64,000 bases of DNA from Stomoxys calcitrans (taxonomy: Eukaryota; Arthropoda; Insecta; Diptera; Muscidae): contig NC_081553.1 of NCBI RefSeq assembly GCF_963082655.1, positions 37,770,474-37,834,473 on the forward strand, read 5' to 3'. Below the pieces are notes generated by a model. The model saw only the letters and a program-made list of their open reading frames with translations. It did no database searches and had not been told where the DNA came from. The position numbers and the translations under genes were made by a program. This document shows positions 22,628 to 32,978 of this stretch, piece by piece; position 1 is the stretch's first letter, and each line of letters opens with the position of its first letter.

Positions 22628-23574
22628 AAGTAAAAAGGCGTTAAGTTCGGCCGGGCCGAACTTTGGATACCCACCACCTCGGGTATATATGTAAACCACC
22701 TTCCATCAAAATCCGGTGAAAATTGCATACCTTATGTCCCATAGCAGTTATATCGAAATAAGTTCCGATTTGGACCAAATACTAATAAGTACAAGTCATT
22801 GTTCAATTGTGTATAACAAAATATTGGTCTTTATAGTAGCTATATCTAAAAATAAACCCATCTGAACCATGTACGAAACAAATGTCGAAAAGGCTAATAT
22901 AAGTCACTGTGTCAAATTTCAGTGTAATCGGATTATAAATGCGCCTTTTATGGGGCCAAGACTTTAAATCGAGAGATCGGTCTATATGGCAGCTATATCC
23001 AAATCTTGACCGATCTGGGCCAAATTGACAAAGAATGTCGAAGGGCCTAACAAAACTCACTGTCCCAAATTTCAGCAAAATCGGTTAATAAATGTGGCTT
23101 TTATGGGCCTAAGACCCTAAATAGGAGGATCGGTCTATATGGCAGCTATATCCAAATCTGAACCGATCTGGGCCAAATTGACGAAGGATGTCGAAGGGCC
23201 TAACATAACTAACTGTCCCAAATTTCAGCGAAATCGGATGATAAATGTGGCTTTTATGGGCCTAAGATCCTAAATCGGCCGATCGGTCTATATGGGGGCT
23301 ACATCACGATATAGTCCGATATAGTCCATCTTCGAACTTAACCTGCTTATGAACGATAATGGAACCTGTGCAAAATTTCAGCTCAATATCTCTATTTTTA
23401 AAGACTGTAGCGTGATTTTAACAGACAGACGGACGGACATGTCTAGATCGTCTTAGATTTTTACCCAGATCAAGAATATATATACTTTATAGGGTCGGAA
23501 AAGGTTATTTCGATGTGTTGGAAACGGAATGACAAAATGAATATACCCACATCCTTCGGTGGTGGGTATAAAAA
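22628..23574 (+). mobile_element. Alpha-family element inserted in LINE-J
   Basis: Starts AAGTAAAAAGGCGTTAAG and hairpin AGTTCGGCCGGGCCGAACT, and ends GGTGGTGGGTATAAAA. It has four internal units, a GACR tract and TA-rich sequence. Excision in silico between C22627 and G23575 restores LINE-J coding across the site, giving precise ends and a length of 947 bp. Confidence 0.88.
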
Positions 23575-24177
23575 GGTTTAAAGTATTAATTTGGTGCCCT
23601 AGAACACATGCGATATGTGTCGGTTCGTTCACTAGATGCGCCAAACCATTACCCAAAATCTCAACGTATTGGGCCTCAGGAGTCGTATGGCTCGAAGGGG
23701 AAAGGTGGAGTTGTGGACATTTATATCCCCAGCGACAGCGATTTCACTGCCCGTAAAATCCTCCAAAATATTTGTAATCAAATCAGAAAGTGTGTCAAAG
23801 TCGTTCATGGGAATCTCCCTTTCTGAGTTAAGACTTTTATATAGAAATCCGAAGTGCAGTATATGTGTTCCTATTCCGAATTTAAGCCAAAGGGAGTTTA
23901 ATTCAGGATCCTGTGAGTCCAGGTGTTGCCATCTTTGGGACACTACATCATTACGTACATATACCATGAGGCCTTTGTGCGAAATAAAAAGAAACTGACC
24001 CTGGGAGACCCTGGGTACCTTACCAGGTATGTGAAAATCCTGTGGATCAGAATCTTCACGCACCTGGGTCTCACAAAGATGTAGAATGTTAGAACGGTAA
24101 AAATAAATATGTCCACGCATCGCAAAGAAATTCGCCTTTAACCCTCGTATATCGGTCGAATGTATTACAGTGGACAA
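23575..24177 (-). pseudogene. LINE-J segment 1: AP-like endonuclease domain
   Basis: The 181-codon minus frame (23632-24177) reads an APE-type endonuclease: 'IRGLKANF', 'LHLCETQV' (catalytic Glu), 'LMVYVRNDV', 'ELNSLWLKFG', 'FGFLYKSLNSE', 'AVAGDINVHNSTF' (Asp and Asn of the active site). A frameshift follows, then 'AHLVNEPTHIACVLGHQINTLNLF' up to the alpha insertion. No ORF1 is seen upstream, so the copy is 5' truncated close to the endonuclease start. Confidence 0.85.
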
Positions 24178-25228
24178 AAATTAGGAGTACGATTTCAGAC
24201 TGCCACTACGACCTAACCTAACCGAACCGAACTTATGATTTTATTAGCTTTTTCTCCAATTTCTAACACCAAATTTTGAGATGTCTTTTTTCATCCAATA
24301 TTTTTTGGTTGAAGTTTAATTTTCCCCCTTCTTTCCACCACACAAATTTTCACTCAATCAATGTATGATTGTGTCCAAAATGTCCATAACATGGAAATGT
24401 TTTCGCACAGCATTCAATCTTTGTACCAAGAATGTTCGACAAAACAACATTGTAAGCAGATATTGAGGATACAAATCTTTAAGGTCTTCTGGCGCACCCG
24501 GAGCCATACGCAATGAACGCATGCAAGACCCCCATTCCTCTTAAAAACGGTTTAAAGAGTAATTAAAGCAAAATAAGTCTAAATTAGAGCTGTGTGTTGT
24601 CTAGCTCAACGCTTTGCAAGATTTGTCGGCACCCTACGACATGAAAAAAAAACAGCATTCGCTCTAAATTGGTAGAGCTGCGATTTAATTTCTGTCTTTT
24701 TTGTGTTTTTTGGTGTTGTCGTTGTTGTTGTTGTTGCTGCTGCTGTTCTTGGGCCAGTTGTAAGTTAAGCGAAAAGAAAATTGTTAACTAAACGCGTTGT
24801 CTCAACCATTGTCGGAACGTCACATCAAACAAGACCATAAATCTTTAAAAGTGGCCAAAGTCAAATCATTTGCATCCTACTCGATAAATTCATATGAAAT
24901 GCACCAAACCACACACATACATACACACAAAGACATAGCACACACACACACACTCATAAACCAACAAAAGTAAATTCAAATCTAAAGACTATTCATGAAT
25001 ATGGGGACAGTGGTGAGGTTGTGTTTATCGAAAATTAAAAATTCTATAAATTTGACAAAAAGTTCTATAAAAAAATATTTAGAGAAAAATTTTTAAAAAA
25101 TTTTAATTTATACAAACTTTTTATAAAAATAAAATTTCGACAAAGATTTTTATAGAAATAAAATGCCGAAAATTCTTTATTGTAATTTTCTCCACATTTT
25201 ACTTTTATAGATTTTTTTTAATATTAGT
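24178..25228. other. No gene; microsatellites and AT-rich tandem repeat
   Basis: Contains (GTT)n/(GCT)n near 24715-24750 and a (CA)n-rich stretch near 24905-24955. From about 25030 there is an AT-rich array of TATAAAATTTT-like words into which the LTR retrotransposon has inserted (continuing after 34638). Confidence 0.6.
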
Positions 25229-25673
25229 TGTTTATGTTACAATGAACATAAACCCTGCATTTTCCCTACCTATGTGTCAACCCCTAATATTAATACACAA
25301 AACTCCCAAATACCAATAACTTGACGTTTAGTTAGATTTGCCAATCTAACTAAATGCATTTTGCTTTAAAACCATACTTGTCATAATTAGACTTCCGCAA
25401 AACTTTACAAGGCAACTGTCTCTTTTCGCTTGTAATCTTTGCACTGGTAAGATCCAACTTTGTAAATAAATCCAAAGTTTTGAATTCCATCCTCACTTGT
25501 TTGTTTTTACTCCATTGGTTTTCTTCCTATATAATACTTGGAAATACACTCTCCACTACTTCTTGCGGAGACCATAAAGTCTATCACCAACAACAATTCT
25601 TGGACTTTGTGATTGGCTCATGAGACGTTCCTATATCTCCTGCAGATCGATTCCAATTTTGTATACACAATCA
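25229..25673 (+). repeat. 5' LTR
   Basis: 445 bp, TGTTTATG…ACAATCA, matching 34194-34638 throughout by eye. It carries a TATA-like TATATAA at 25528-25534 and an AATAAA at about 25467. Confidence 0.95.
25528..25534 (+). promoter_or_regulatory. Candidate TATA box of the 5' LTR
   Basis: TATATAA about 145 bp before the LTR end, a plausible position for the U3/R transition. Transcription start is not determined. The same word is at 34493-34499 in the 3' LTR. Confidence 0.45.
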
Positions 25674-25678
25674 TTTTA

Positions 25679-25696
25679 TGGTCCAGTCGAACCAGA
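25679..25696 (+). promoter_or_regulatory. Primer-binding site
   Basis: TGGTCCAGTCGAACCAGA begins 5 nt after the LTR. TGG is expected to pair with a tRNA CCA end. The priming tRNA could not be identified by eye. Confidence 0.6.
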
Positions 25697-27631
25697 TACA
25701 CAAACCTGCGTACATATTTGGAGGACTCTCTGGGATTTCAATTCCGCCGTTTCAACTCAACAGCATTGGAAGAAAACAGGTTGGTTAACTTTGCTTTTTT
25801 GTGTCCCTAGTCATTCATATAACAAGTGTGATAGAGTGAGTTTGGAAGTCCATGTGCTTAGTTAAGAAAGGGCGAAATACGTCACATGTGCTTTGGGAAA
25901 TTATATTTATGTAGAAAAGAAAGGAATTATATCTATTTAAAAAGGCTGTGACTACAAAAGGAGAGAGAACGACGTGTTTTTTGAATGCACTGAATAAACT
26001 ATAAGTCATTTCCGCCACGTGCCATCAAGAACAGATTAAGTCCACAAAACAGTGTTCACGGTAGAAGAATAGAAGGCTGGTTGAAAACTAATAGGTTAAT
26101 GTCGAATTGCCTGGTGAGTTTCTTGTTTATAACAGTTCAGGACGGCAGAGACCTACTGAAATATGTAATTATTGTTTGCCGAAGCAATTAAAAGTGTGTA
26201 AATACGGTGGGCTTATTTTTCTACACGTGATGCCAGAGTTTGTATTTTTAGTCAGTAGCCAATGCGAAAAACATTGTGCACTGTAATATGCAGCATATGT
26301 ATGCATGAATGTTGTATTTTTTTGCAGCTTTTTATATGTTCCATGACTTTCTCCCCTCCCCCAAATCTTGATATCAATCCATTTGCTTGCATTTTTATTG
26401 TAATCGTTCTCATCCCGCCATCTCAGTAGTTTCTAAATTTCCTGTAGCAACAGCACACCAGCTCCCATCCTCCCCTCTACTCCTTTGTACTTAGCACCAT
26501 ACTCCCATCTCACCTACTCCCCGCTCCATATTAGACGTGCACTTCTATTTTATATTGGAATCAATTTCATTGTGTTTCATATTCTCGAGAGTAGGAGAAA
26601 TAAGAGAATAACTCTCTTTGGATTTATCGTCCCAATTGATTTCTTTTGCTTGGCAGTGGTCTTGCTTCCACTCATTACTTCAGTAGAAACTATATGTCAG
26701 TGCGGACAACTCGTACCACAGGGGTACAATTGTTTGATGACACCACTTCTGATCGGTATTACTAGTGCAGGCACATATCACTGTGACATAGATTCCATAC
26801 GATTGCTGCTTTATATCTTTTCTATAACATCTCTTTGTGACAATTGGTATTGCAATAGACGGGAATGCTATTTACTATTCGAGATGAGTACTTTCCGAAG
26901 TAATAGTTCCAACACAGGCTTGGAAGTCCCAACAATATCTTAATCCCATCACCGTTGTGAACTGCCGTGAGGTTGTTTGTAATCGGAGCTCTCATTCTCT
27001 TGAGTGGAATTTCAAGCCATACCTCAACCCACATACAGAGAGTCTTCGTTTTTGTTTTGTTTTTCACTGCGCCTTCATTCTCTCATCCATTTCGGGGTCA
27101 TTGAACTTTGAATATAAATTTCTTGTATCAGCTGTCTTATGACGTCATGACTTTACATAGGCCTGGCGTGTATTCTACAGTGGTTCTTTGTCTAGAAATT
27201 CGTAGCGATATTATGAGCTGTTGATATACGTAAGTTCAATTTCCTCGGATGTCCAGATACCAGTATTTGTTTCACATTAAGTAAATGCTGATACTAAATT
27301 GAATTAAATTAAATGAAATTATTTGGGTTTTAGGAACTCATTTGGATCGAATTCTAGAAAGGTTTTTTTGGTTGTGGTACATATCGAAGTTTTGCATTTA
27401 GTTTCTTCGAAAAGGGTCTCATTGGGAGGTCTATGTTTTCGGACAGGATATTTTTGTCTCCCGGTCTCTAATAGATATTTTTCTATTGGGCTCTTGGGTC
27501 ATATATATTACGATTTTTGTCCTTCTTTCTATGCTTTGATAGGAGGGTTTTTGCGGTACTCTAAATTCTTGACCCACCAGTCTAGCCCATATTAATCTCG
27601 CGCCCATATCACATCGGTCCTTATTGCCACC
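25697..27631 (+). other. Long leader of the BEL/Pao element
   Basis: Almost 2 kb between the primer-binding site and Gag-Pol. It contains a donor-like C|GTAAGT at 27231 and an acceptor-like TTTTAG ending at 27333, so a leader intron is possible. Several short frames occur; only 26485-26943 is notable and is listed separately. It may serve packaging and dimerisation, which I infer from LTR elements in general. Confidence 0.5.
26485..26943 (+). CDS. Uncertain 152-codon hydrophobic frame in the BEL leader
   Basis: This frame lies between the primer-binding site and Gag-Pol and starts MYLAPYSHLT. It has two strongly hydrophobic segments, about residues 23-33 (LFYIGINFIVF) and 46-66 (FIVPIDFFCLAVVLLPLITSV). 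A third, weaker one (RLLLYIFSIT) lies near residue 105, with Cys residues between and after them. I recognise no family. No other copy is available here to test conservation, and a T-rich stretch can give such a frame by chance. It could be a small membrane protein or meaningless. The only point in its favour is that the host element is otherwise intact. Confidence 0.2.
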   Translation: MYLAPYSHLTYSPLHIRRALLFYIGINFIVFHILESRRNKRITLFGFIVPIDFFCLAVVLLPLITSVETICQCGQLVPQGYNCLMTPLLIGITSAGTYHCDIDSIRLLLYIFSITSLCDNWYCNRRECYLLFEMSTFRSNSSNTGLEVPTIS

Positions 27632-30600
27632 ATGTCTTTGGATAGATTTATACGACTTTCAGATAGACTGGTCGAATTTGAGGCAAATTTGAATGATAAG
27701 CGGACCCAATTAACGTCTAGGTTTGTCATTGAGACCCATAAAGACGAAGTCAAAGATATCTGGGAAAGATTAAGGGCCTCATATGAAGAGTGCCTTTCCG
27801 ACTTCGAAATTGAGGCTGTCGAGGAGGCTCAGACTGATGCTAAGACATCTAAAGGAAACGAAGATATCGCTTCCGAGATAGAGACCGTGAAGTTCAAATT
27901 TAGGAATGCTTTTGATACATACTGTCGCTGTGTTGCGCACTTAGGAGAATTGCTTCAGGAGATGCCCGCTCCTCGCACCGATCCCACTTCAATTCCAATT
28001 CAACAACCAGGTTTTAAGCTTCCACCCTGTGAGGTCCCAGTCTTCGGCGGTGATTATCCAGCTTGGCCTACCTTCCGAGATATGTTCACCGCTATATGTA
28101 TTAAGAACCCAAGGCTCACCCCAGTTGAAAGATTGTTCCATCTCAATCAACGAACGAAAGGGGAGCCAAATGACATCGTAAAAAAGGTGCCTTTGACTAA
28201 CGAGAACTTTTCTATTGCTTGGAAGAACCTGTGTGCCCGATACGAGAACAAAAGAGTCTTAGTGAATATCCAACTAAAGACTCTCTTCAATTTACCTTTG
28301 ATTCAGACCGAAACGGGTACTGCCCTGAAGAATTTGCAAAGAGATATCAATGGTTGCATTTCTTTGTTGAAGCTCTATGCTATAGATGTTGAGAGTTGGG
28401 ACCCTATTTTTGTCTTTATATGTTCTAATCGGCTCCCAGATGTTACTCTTACGCTCTGGGAGCAATCTCTTCTTGATAAGACGGTGATACCAAGATGGTC
28501 TGATTTTGATTTGTTTTTGACGAATCGTCACCGAACACTTGAATCTGTATCGGAGATCCGCAGAAAGGAGTCAGCTTGCTCCAGTCCAAGGCAAGTGTCC
28601 GATAAGTCCAATCCGAGAGATGGTAACAAAGCCATTAAGACGTTTCAGAATAAGGTGACACTGTCGAACTGTCGACTGTGCACAGGTGAAAGCCACGTGA
28701 TTCGGAAATGTCCTAAATTTCTGGAGATGACTCAGAATCAGAGATTGAATGAGATAAAGAGAAACAATCTCTGCCTCAATTGCTTCTCTAAAGTGCACTC
28801 CGTGAAAAATTGCTCAAGCAAGTTTTCCTGTTACAAATGTGGCAAACGCCACAATACGCTACTTCATCGGGAACAAGATTCTACAATTCCTACCCAATCC
28901 AACTCGAATATTGCTTCCAATCCTTCGCCATCTCCGAACAATACCAATGCAGTCCATATACAGTCCACTAACACCGGAGGTGGAATTATACAGAGCTGCT
29001 TTTCCAGCCAGTCTAAGGCCGTTCTTCTTGGCACAGCTTTGGTCACGGTGTGCCACAATGGTTTGCAGTACCTTGCTAGGGCTTTAGTGGATTCAGGATC
29101 TGAGGGCACCTTTGTTTCTGAGAAACTGTTCCATAACCTGAAACTCCCGTTCAAACGGGCCTGTGCTGAGATTTTAGGATTGAACAATACTACTTCCGCT
29201 TCCGTCCAAAGGGAATGTTCATTCGTATTAGGTTCGAGTAAAGATGAGAGTTTTCGATTCACTGCGGCGGCACTTGTCGTACCTCATTTGTCAGGGAGGC
29301 TTCCGTCAAGAACTATTGACCCTGAATCAATTTCCGACTTGCCAGATATTCCGTTGGCTGATCCTAGGTTCTATGAGAGCTCGAAGATTGATATTTTGAT
29401 AGGAGGTGATATATTCCCCTTCATTATGCTTCCTGGCGTAAGGCATGGAATTTGCGGTTCATTATTGGCACAGGAAACAGTGTTTGGATGGATCCTTACA
29501 GGACCAGTTCCTGCGGAACCCAAACACATATCCAAGATTGTTTCCTATTTTTGCGAAATCTCCTTAAATGAGGAGATTTCACGTTTCTGGGAGGTGGAGG
29601 ACCTTCCTCGAAAGACATTCCTATCCCCTGCCGATCAATTTTGCGAGGATTTGTACGTTGCAACGACTAAAAGGAACTGCGAAGGGAGGTATATAGTAAC
29701 CCTTCCGTTCAGGGAAGAGTTCCAAAGGGAGACAGTTTTGGGTCCTTCCAGAAATAGTGCCTTGGCACAGTTTCATCGGAATGAAGCCCGGCTTATTCGA
29801 AATCCACACTTCAAGGCAGAGTATGACAAAGTCCTTTTAGATTACATTTCCTTAGGGCATATGACTGAGGTATTTCCCCGAGACGAATCTGATTGTTCCA
29901 GACATTATTATCTGCCACATCACGCCGTAGTGAAACCGGATAGTACGACTACGAAGGTCCGGGTAGTCTTCAATGCTTCTTCTCCTACATCTAGAGGTTC
30001 TAGTTTGAACGAGGTTTTACACGCTGGTCCTGTGCTGCAACAGGACCTCGTCGTGCTTATACTGCGGTGGAGATTTTATCGCTACGTCTTTAATGGAGAC
30101 ATAACGAAAATGTATAGACAGATTTTGGTCACTCCCGAGCAACGACCATATCAACGTATACTATTTCGGCAGAATCCTGATGGGCATATTCGAGAGTTCG
30201 AACTCAATACTGTGACCTTTGGGGTCAATTGCGCCCCTTTTTTGGCAATTCGAACTATTAGGCAATTGGCAGACGATATACGTTCATTATACCCACTTGG
30301 GTCTGAAATCCTACGAAATTCCATGTATGTTGACGACGCTTTGGCGGGTGCCCACAGTATTCAGGACGCTATTGACTCCAGAATCCAGTTAATGAAGGCT
30401 TTGCAATCGGCGGGGTTCTCTATGAGAAAATGGACCTCTAATTCGAGAGAAATCCTCTCAGATCTTCCATCTGATCAGCTTCTTTATGAAGATTTCCTTG
30501 AGTTCGATAATCGCTCTACAACGAAGACGTTAGGGATACGTTGGAATGCATCATTGGATGCATTCTTCTTTACTGCAACGCCATTTCCTAGCAACTGCAG

Positions 30601-32893
30601 GTATACAAAGAGGGAAGTGCTTTCACAGATCTCCAGGCTTTTTGATCCGGCCGGCTGGCTTGCTCCATGTGTTGTGACGGCCAAACTGATAATGCAGAAC
30701 ATTTGGGCTGAAGGTACCAAATGGGATGACGAGATTTCTCCAGAGTCATTACCTAGATGGAAGTCGTTTCAGCACGCCTATCCCTCTATTAATAACATAC
30801 AGGTTCCAAGATGGGTCGGTTTTAGTCCACAGTGTACCGTTCAGTTCCATGGTTTCAGTGACGCTTCGGAAAAGGCGTACGCTGCTGCTATCTATGTCCG
30901 TATAAGTGATGGCCAGTCCAATTTCGTCCATTTAGTTTCATGTAAAACTAAGGTGGCACCACTGAAGTCTATCTCAATTCCTAGACTCGAGCTATGTGGG
31001 GCTACACTTTTATCAGAAATGCTGGATCATTTGATTCCAGAGCTACCGATTCAGAATTATACAATTTTCTGCTGGACCGATTCGACGATTGTTTTGTCGT
31101 GGCTGGCAAAACCTCCAAGTTGTTGGTCTACATTTGTAGCCAACAGAGTATCGAAGATCACTCAGGTCGTGAGCCCATCAAACTGGTATCATGTGAGGTC
31201 AGAGCACAATCCTGCTGACTTGGCAAGCCGCGGTGCCCACCCAGAGGAGATTGCGACCAACCAGATGTGGTGGCATGGTCCTCCATGGTTGAGTGACCCT
31301 GGGGAGAGCTGGCCAACTCTTGAAGATTATCCGAAGGACACGATTGAAATCGAAAGAAAGAGTGTGCAAGTGCATTTTTCCTACTTCAGCCAATTTGAAG
31401 ATGTCCTCGAAAGATTTTCCTCATTTGCAAGGGCAGTCCGAGTTATGGCATATGTTTATCGTTTTTTCTACCGCACTCATCCAAATTTTAGGTCTAGTTT
31501 CAACCGAAAGGACAAGAACATATACACTTCCGAGGTTAAACTAGTTCGAAATCGACTTATTTTGATGACGCAGAAGGCCTTTTTCCCAAACGAATATCTA
31601 GCCCTATCTTCTAAGAAACAGATTCCTTCTGGAAGTTCCATTTTGAATTTGAATCCATTCCTTGATGTGGAGGGCATCATAAGAATAAGCGGTAGACTTG
31701 TCTCATCTCCAGCTTTGTCCTATGACGAGAAACACCCAATCATCCTTCCGTATAATTGTCAATACTCTCGGTTGTTGGTGAAATTCATTCATGAGATTTC
31801 GATTCACGGAGGTAATCAACTAGTCCTTAGGCTTATTCGTTCACAATTCTGGATTGTAAGAGCTAAGAACTTGATAAAGACTACGATCAATAAGTGTAAG
31901 CCATGCATTGTGTACAAGCACAGACTTCAGGAGCAAATAATGTCCGCATTGCCCCCCGAAAGATCCGAATTTTCTAGACCATTCACCCACACAGGGGTGG
32001 ATTTTGCAGGACCCTTTGACATAAAGTATTATGCCGGCCGATCCTGCCGCATTACTAAAGGGTACGCTTGCTTGTTCGTATGCTTTTCTACGAAAGCAAT
32101 TCACCTCGAAGGAACATCAGATCTATCCACTAATACGTTCCTAGCTGCATTTGACAGATTTGTTTCCAGAAGAGGTTGTCCTCTCCACATCCATTCTGAT
32201 AACGGTACCAATTTCGTGGGTGCCTCGAAAGTTATTGCCAAGAATTTCTTCCTGACCACCCAGCAAGCTGTCGAGTCCAACTATGCCCATCAGAATATTT
32301 CATGGCATTTTATTCCACCTGGAGCCCCGCACATGGGGGGACTATGGGAAGCTGGGGTAAAAAGTTTCAAGTCCCACTTTCGTAAAATGGCTGGGAATTT
32401 CAAGCATACATTTGAAGAATTTCAAACATTACTCTCCAGAATCGAGGCTTGCTTAAACTCCCGCCCATTATGTCCTCTATCCGAAGATCCATCCATTCTT
32501 TCCGCACTTACTCCGGGTCATTTCTTGATAGGGGCTCCTATCTTAACGCCAATAGATCCAAATATTCAGGAATCTCCTAGGTCACTTATCAATAGATGGC
32601 AGCGTTTGAAAGTTATTCACCAACACTTTTGTACTCGTTGGAAAGAGGAGTACCTCAAAGAGTTACATAAACGAAATAAGTGGAAAAAGCCCTCCGAAAA
32701 CTTAAGTGAGAATATGTTGGTCGTAGTAAAAGAAGAAAATATGCCACCTAACGCCTGGCGATTAGGAAGAGTCATAAAAGTTCATCCTGGCAATGATGGT
32801 CGCGTCCGTGTAGCCGACCTTTTAACAGAGAAAGGCGCTATTACAAGACCAATTACCAAACTCGTGGTTATAAACAGCGATCCATCTTCCTGA
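27632..32893 (+). CDS. BEL/Pao Gag-Pol polyprotein, 1753 residues, intact
   Basis: A single frame encoding capsid and replication enzymes for a cytoplasmic particle and genomic integration. Domains by residue: Gag with DUF1759 (about 127-310); three zinc motifs, CX2CX4HX4C at 347, a second of the same form near 380 and CX2CX3HX4H near 400; DUF1758 retropepsin-like protease with catalytic Asp487 in VDSGS; reverse transcriptase (about 740-930) with YVDD at 899-902; A17-type region; RNase H (about 1065-1190) with Asp1077 and Asp1150; integrase zinc domain HHCC (about 1387-1427); integrase core with Asp1457, Asp1523 and Glu1573; C-terminal DUF5641 (about 1630-1745). The start is the first ATG of the frame, 1.95 kb after the LTR. 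No stop or frameshift separates Gag from Pol, as is common in BEL/Pao. All expected catalytic residues are present, so the copy may be active. Confidence 0.95.
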   Translation: MSLDRFIRLSDRLVEFEANLNDKRTQLTSRFVIETHKDEVKDIWERLRASYEECLSDFEIEAVEEAQTDAKTSKGNEDIASEIETVKFKFRNAFDTYCRCVAHLGELLQEMPAPRTDPTSIPIQQPGFKLPPCEVPVFGGDYPAWPTFRDMFTAICIKNPRLTPVERLFHLNQRTKGEPNDIVKKVPLTNENFSIAWKNLCARYENKRVLVNIQLKTLFNLPLIQTETGTALKNLQRDINGCISLLKLYAIDVESWDPIFVFICSNRLPDVTLTLWEQSLLDKTVIPRWSDFDLFLTNRHRTLESVSEIRRKESACSSPRQVSDKSNPRDGNKAIKTFQNKVTLSNCRLCTGESHVIRKCPKFLEMTQNQRLNEIKRNNLCLNCFSKVHSVKNCSSKFSCYKCGKRHNTLLHREQDSTIPTQSNSNIASNPSPSPNNTNAVHIQSTNTGGGIIQSCFSSQSKAVLLGTALVTVCHNGLQYLARALVDSGSEGTFVSEKLFHNLKLPFKRACAEILGLNNTTSASVQRECSFVLGSSKDESFRFTAAALVVPHLSGRLPSRTIDPESISDLPDIPLADPRFYESSKIDILIGGDIFPFIMLPGVRHGICGSLLAQETVFGWILTGPVPAEPKHISKIVSYFCEISLNEEISRFWEVEDLPRKTFLSPADQFCEDLYVATTKRNCEGRYIVTLPFREEFQRETVLGPSRNSALAQFHRNEARLIRNPHFKAEYDKVLLDYISLGHMTEVFPRDESDCSRHYYLPHHAVVKPDSTTTKVRVVFNASSPTSRGSSLNEVLHAGPVLQQDLVVLILRWRFYRYVFNGDITKMYRQILVTPEQRPYQRILFRQNPDGHIREFELNTVTFGVNCAPFLAIRTIRQLADDIRSLYPLGSEILRNSMYVDDALAGAHSIQDAIDSRIQLMKALQSAGFSMRKWTSNSREILSDLPSDQLLYEDFLEFDNRSTTKTLGIRWNASLDAFFFTATPFPSNCRYTKREVLSQISRLFDPAGWLAPCVVTAKLIMQNIWAEGTKWDDEISPESLPRWKSFQHAYPSINNIQVPRWVGFSPQCTVQFHGFSDASEKAYAAAIYVRISDGQSNFVHLVSCKTKVAPLKSISIPRLELCGATLLSEMLDHLIPELPIQNYTIFCWTDSTIVLSWLAKPPSCWSTFVANRVSKITQVVSPSNWYHVRSEHNPADLASRGAHPEEIATNQMWWHGPPWLSDPGESWPTLEDYPKDTIEIERKSVQVHFSYFSQFEDVLERFSSFARAVRVMAYVYRFFYRTHPNFRSSFNRKDKNIYTSEVKLVRNRLILMTQKAFFPNEYLALSSKKQIPSGSSILNLNPFLDVEGIIRISGRLVSSPALSYDEKHPIILPYNCQYSRLLVKFIHEISIHGGNQLVLRLIRSQFWIVRAKNLIKTTINKCKPCIVYKHRLQEQIMSALPPERSEFSRPFTHTGVDFAGPFDIKYYAGRSCRITKGYACLFVCFSTKAIHLEGTSDLSTNTFLAAFDRFVSRRGCPLHIHSDNGTNFVGASKVIAKNFFLTTQQAVESNYAHQNISWHFIPPGAPHMGGLWEAGVKSFKSHFRKMAGNFKHTFEEFQTLLSRIEACLNSRPLCPLSEDPSILSALTPGHFLIGAPILTPIDPNIQESPRSLINRWQRLKVIHQHFCTRWKEEYLKELHKRNKWKKPSENLSENMLVVVKEENMPPNAWRLGRVIKVHPGNDGRVRVADLLTEKGAITRPITKLVVINSDPSS

Positions 32894-32961
32894 TTCCTTT
32901 TTCGTTCACATGCCTATTTACTTTAAAAATATACAACATGACGACAACATAATCGATTATG

Positions 32962-32972
32962 ATTTATCTTAG
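32962..32972 (+). promoter_or_regulatory. Candidate splice acceptor before the second frame
   Basis: ATTTATCTTAG ends 6 nt before the ATG at 32979. The position, after Gag-Pol and just before the next frame, is what a spliced subgenomic mRNA would need. This is sequence resemblance only. Confidence 0.4.
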
Positions 32973-32978
32973 CTCAAT

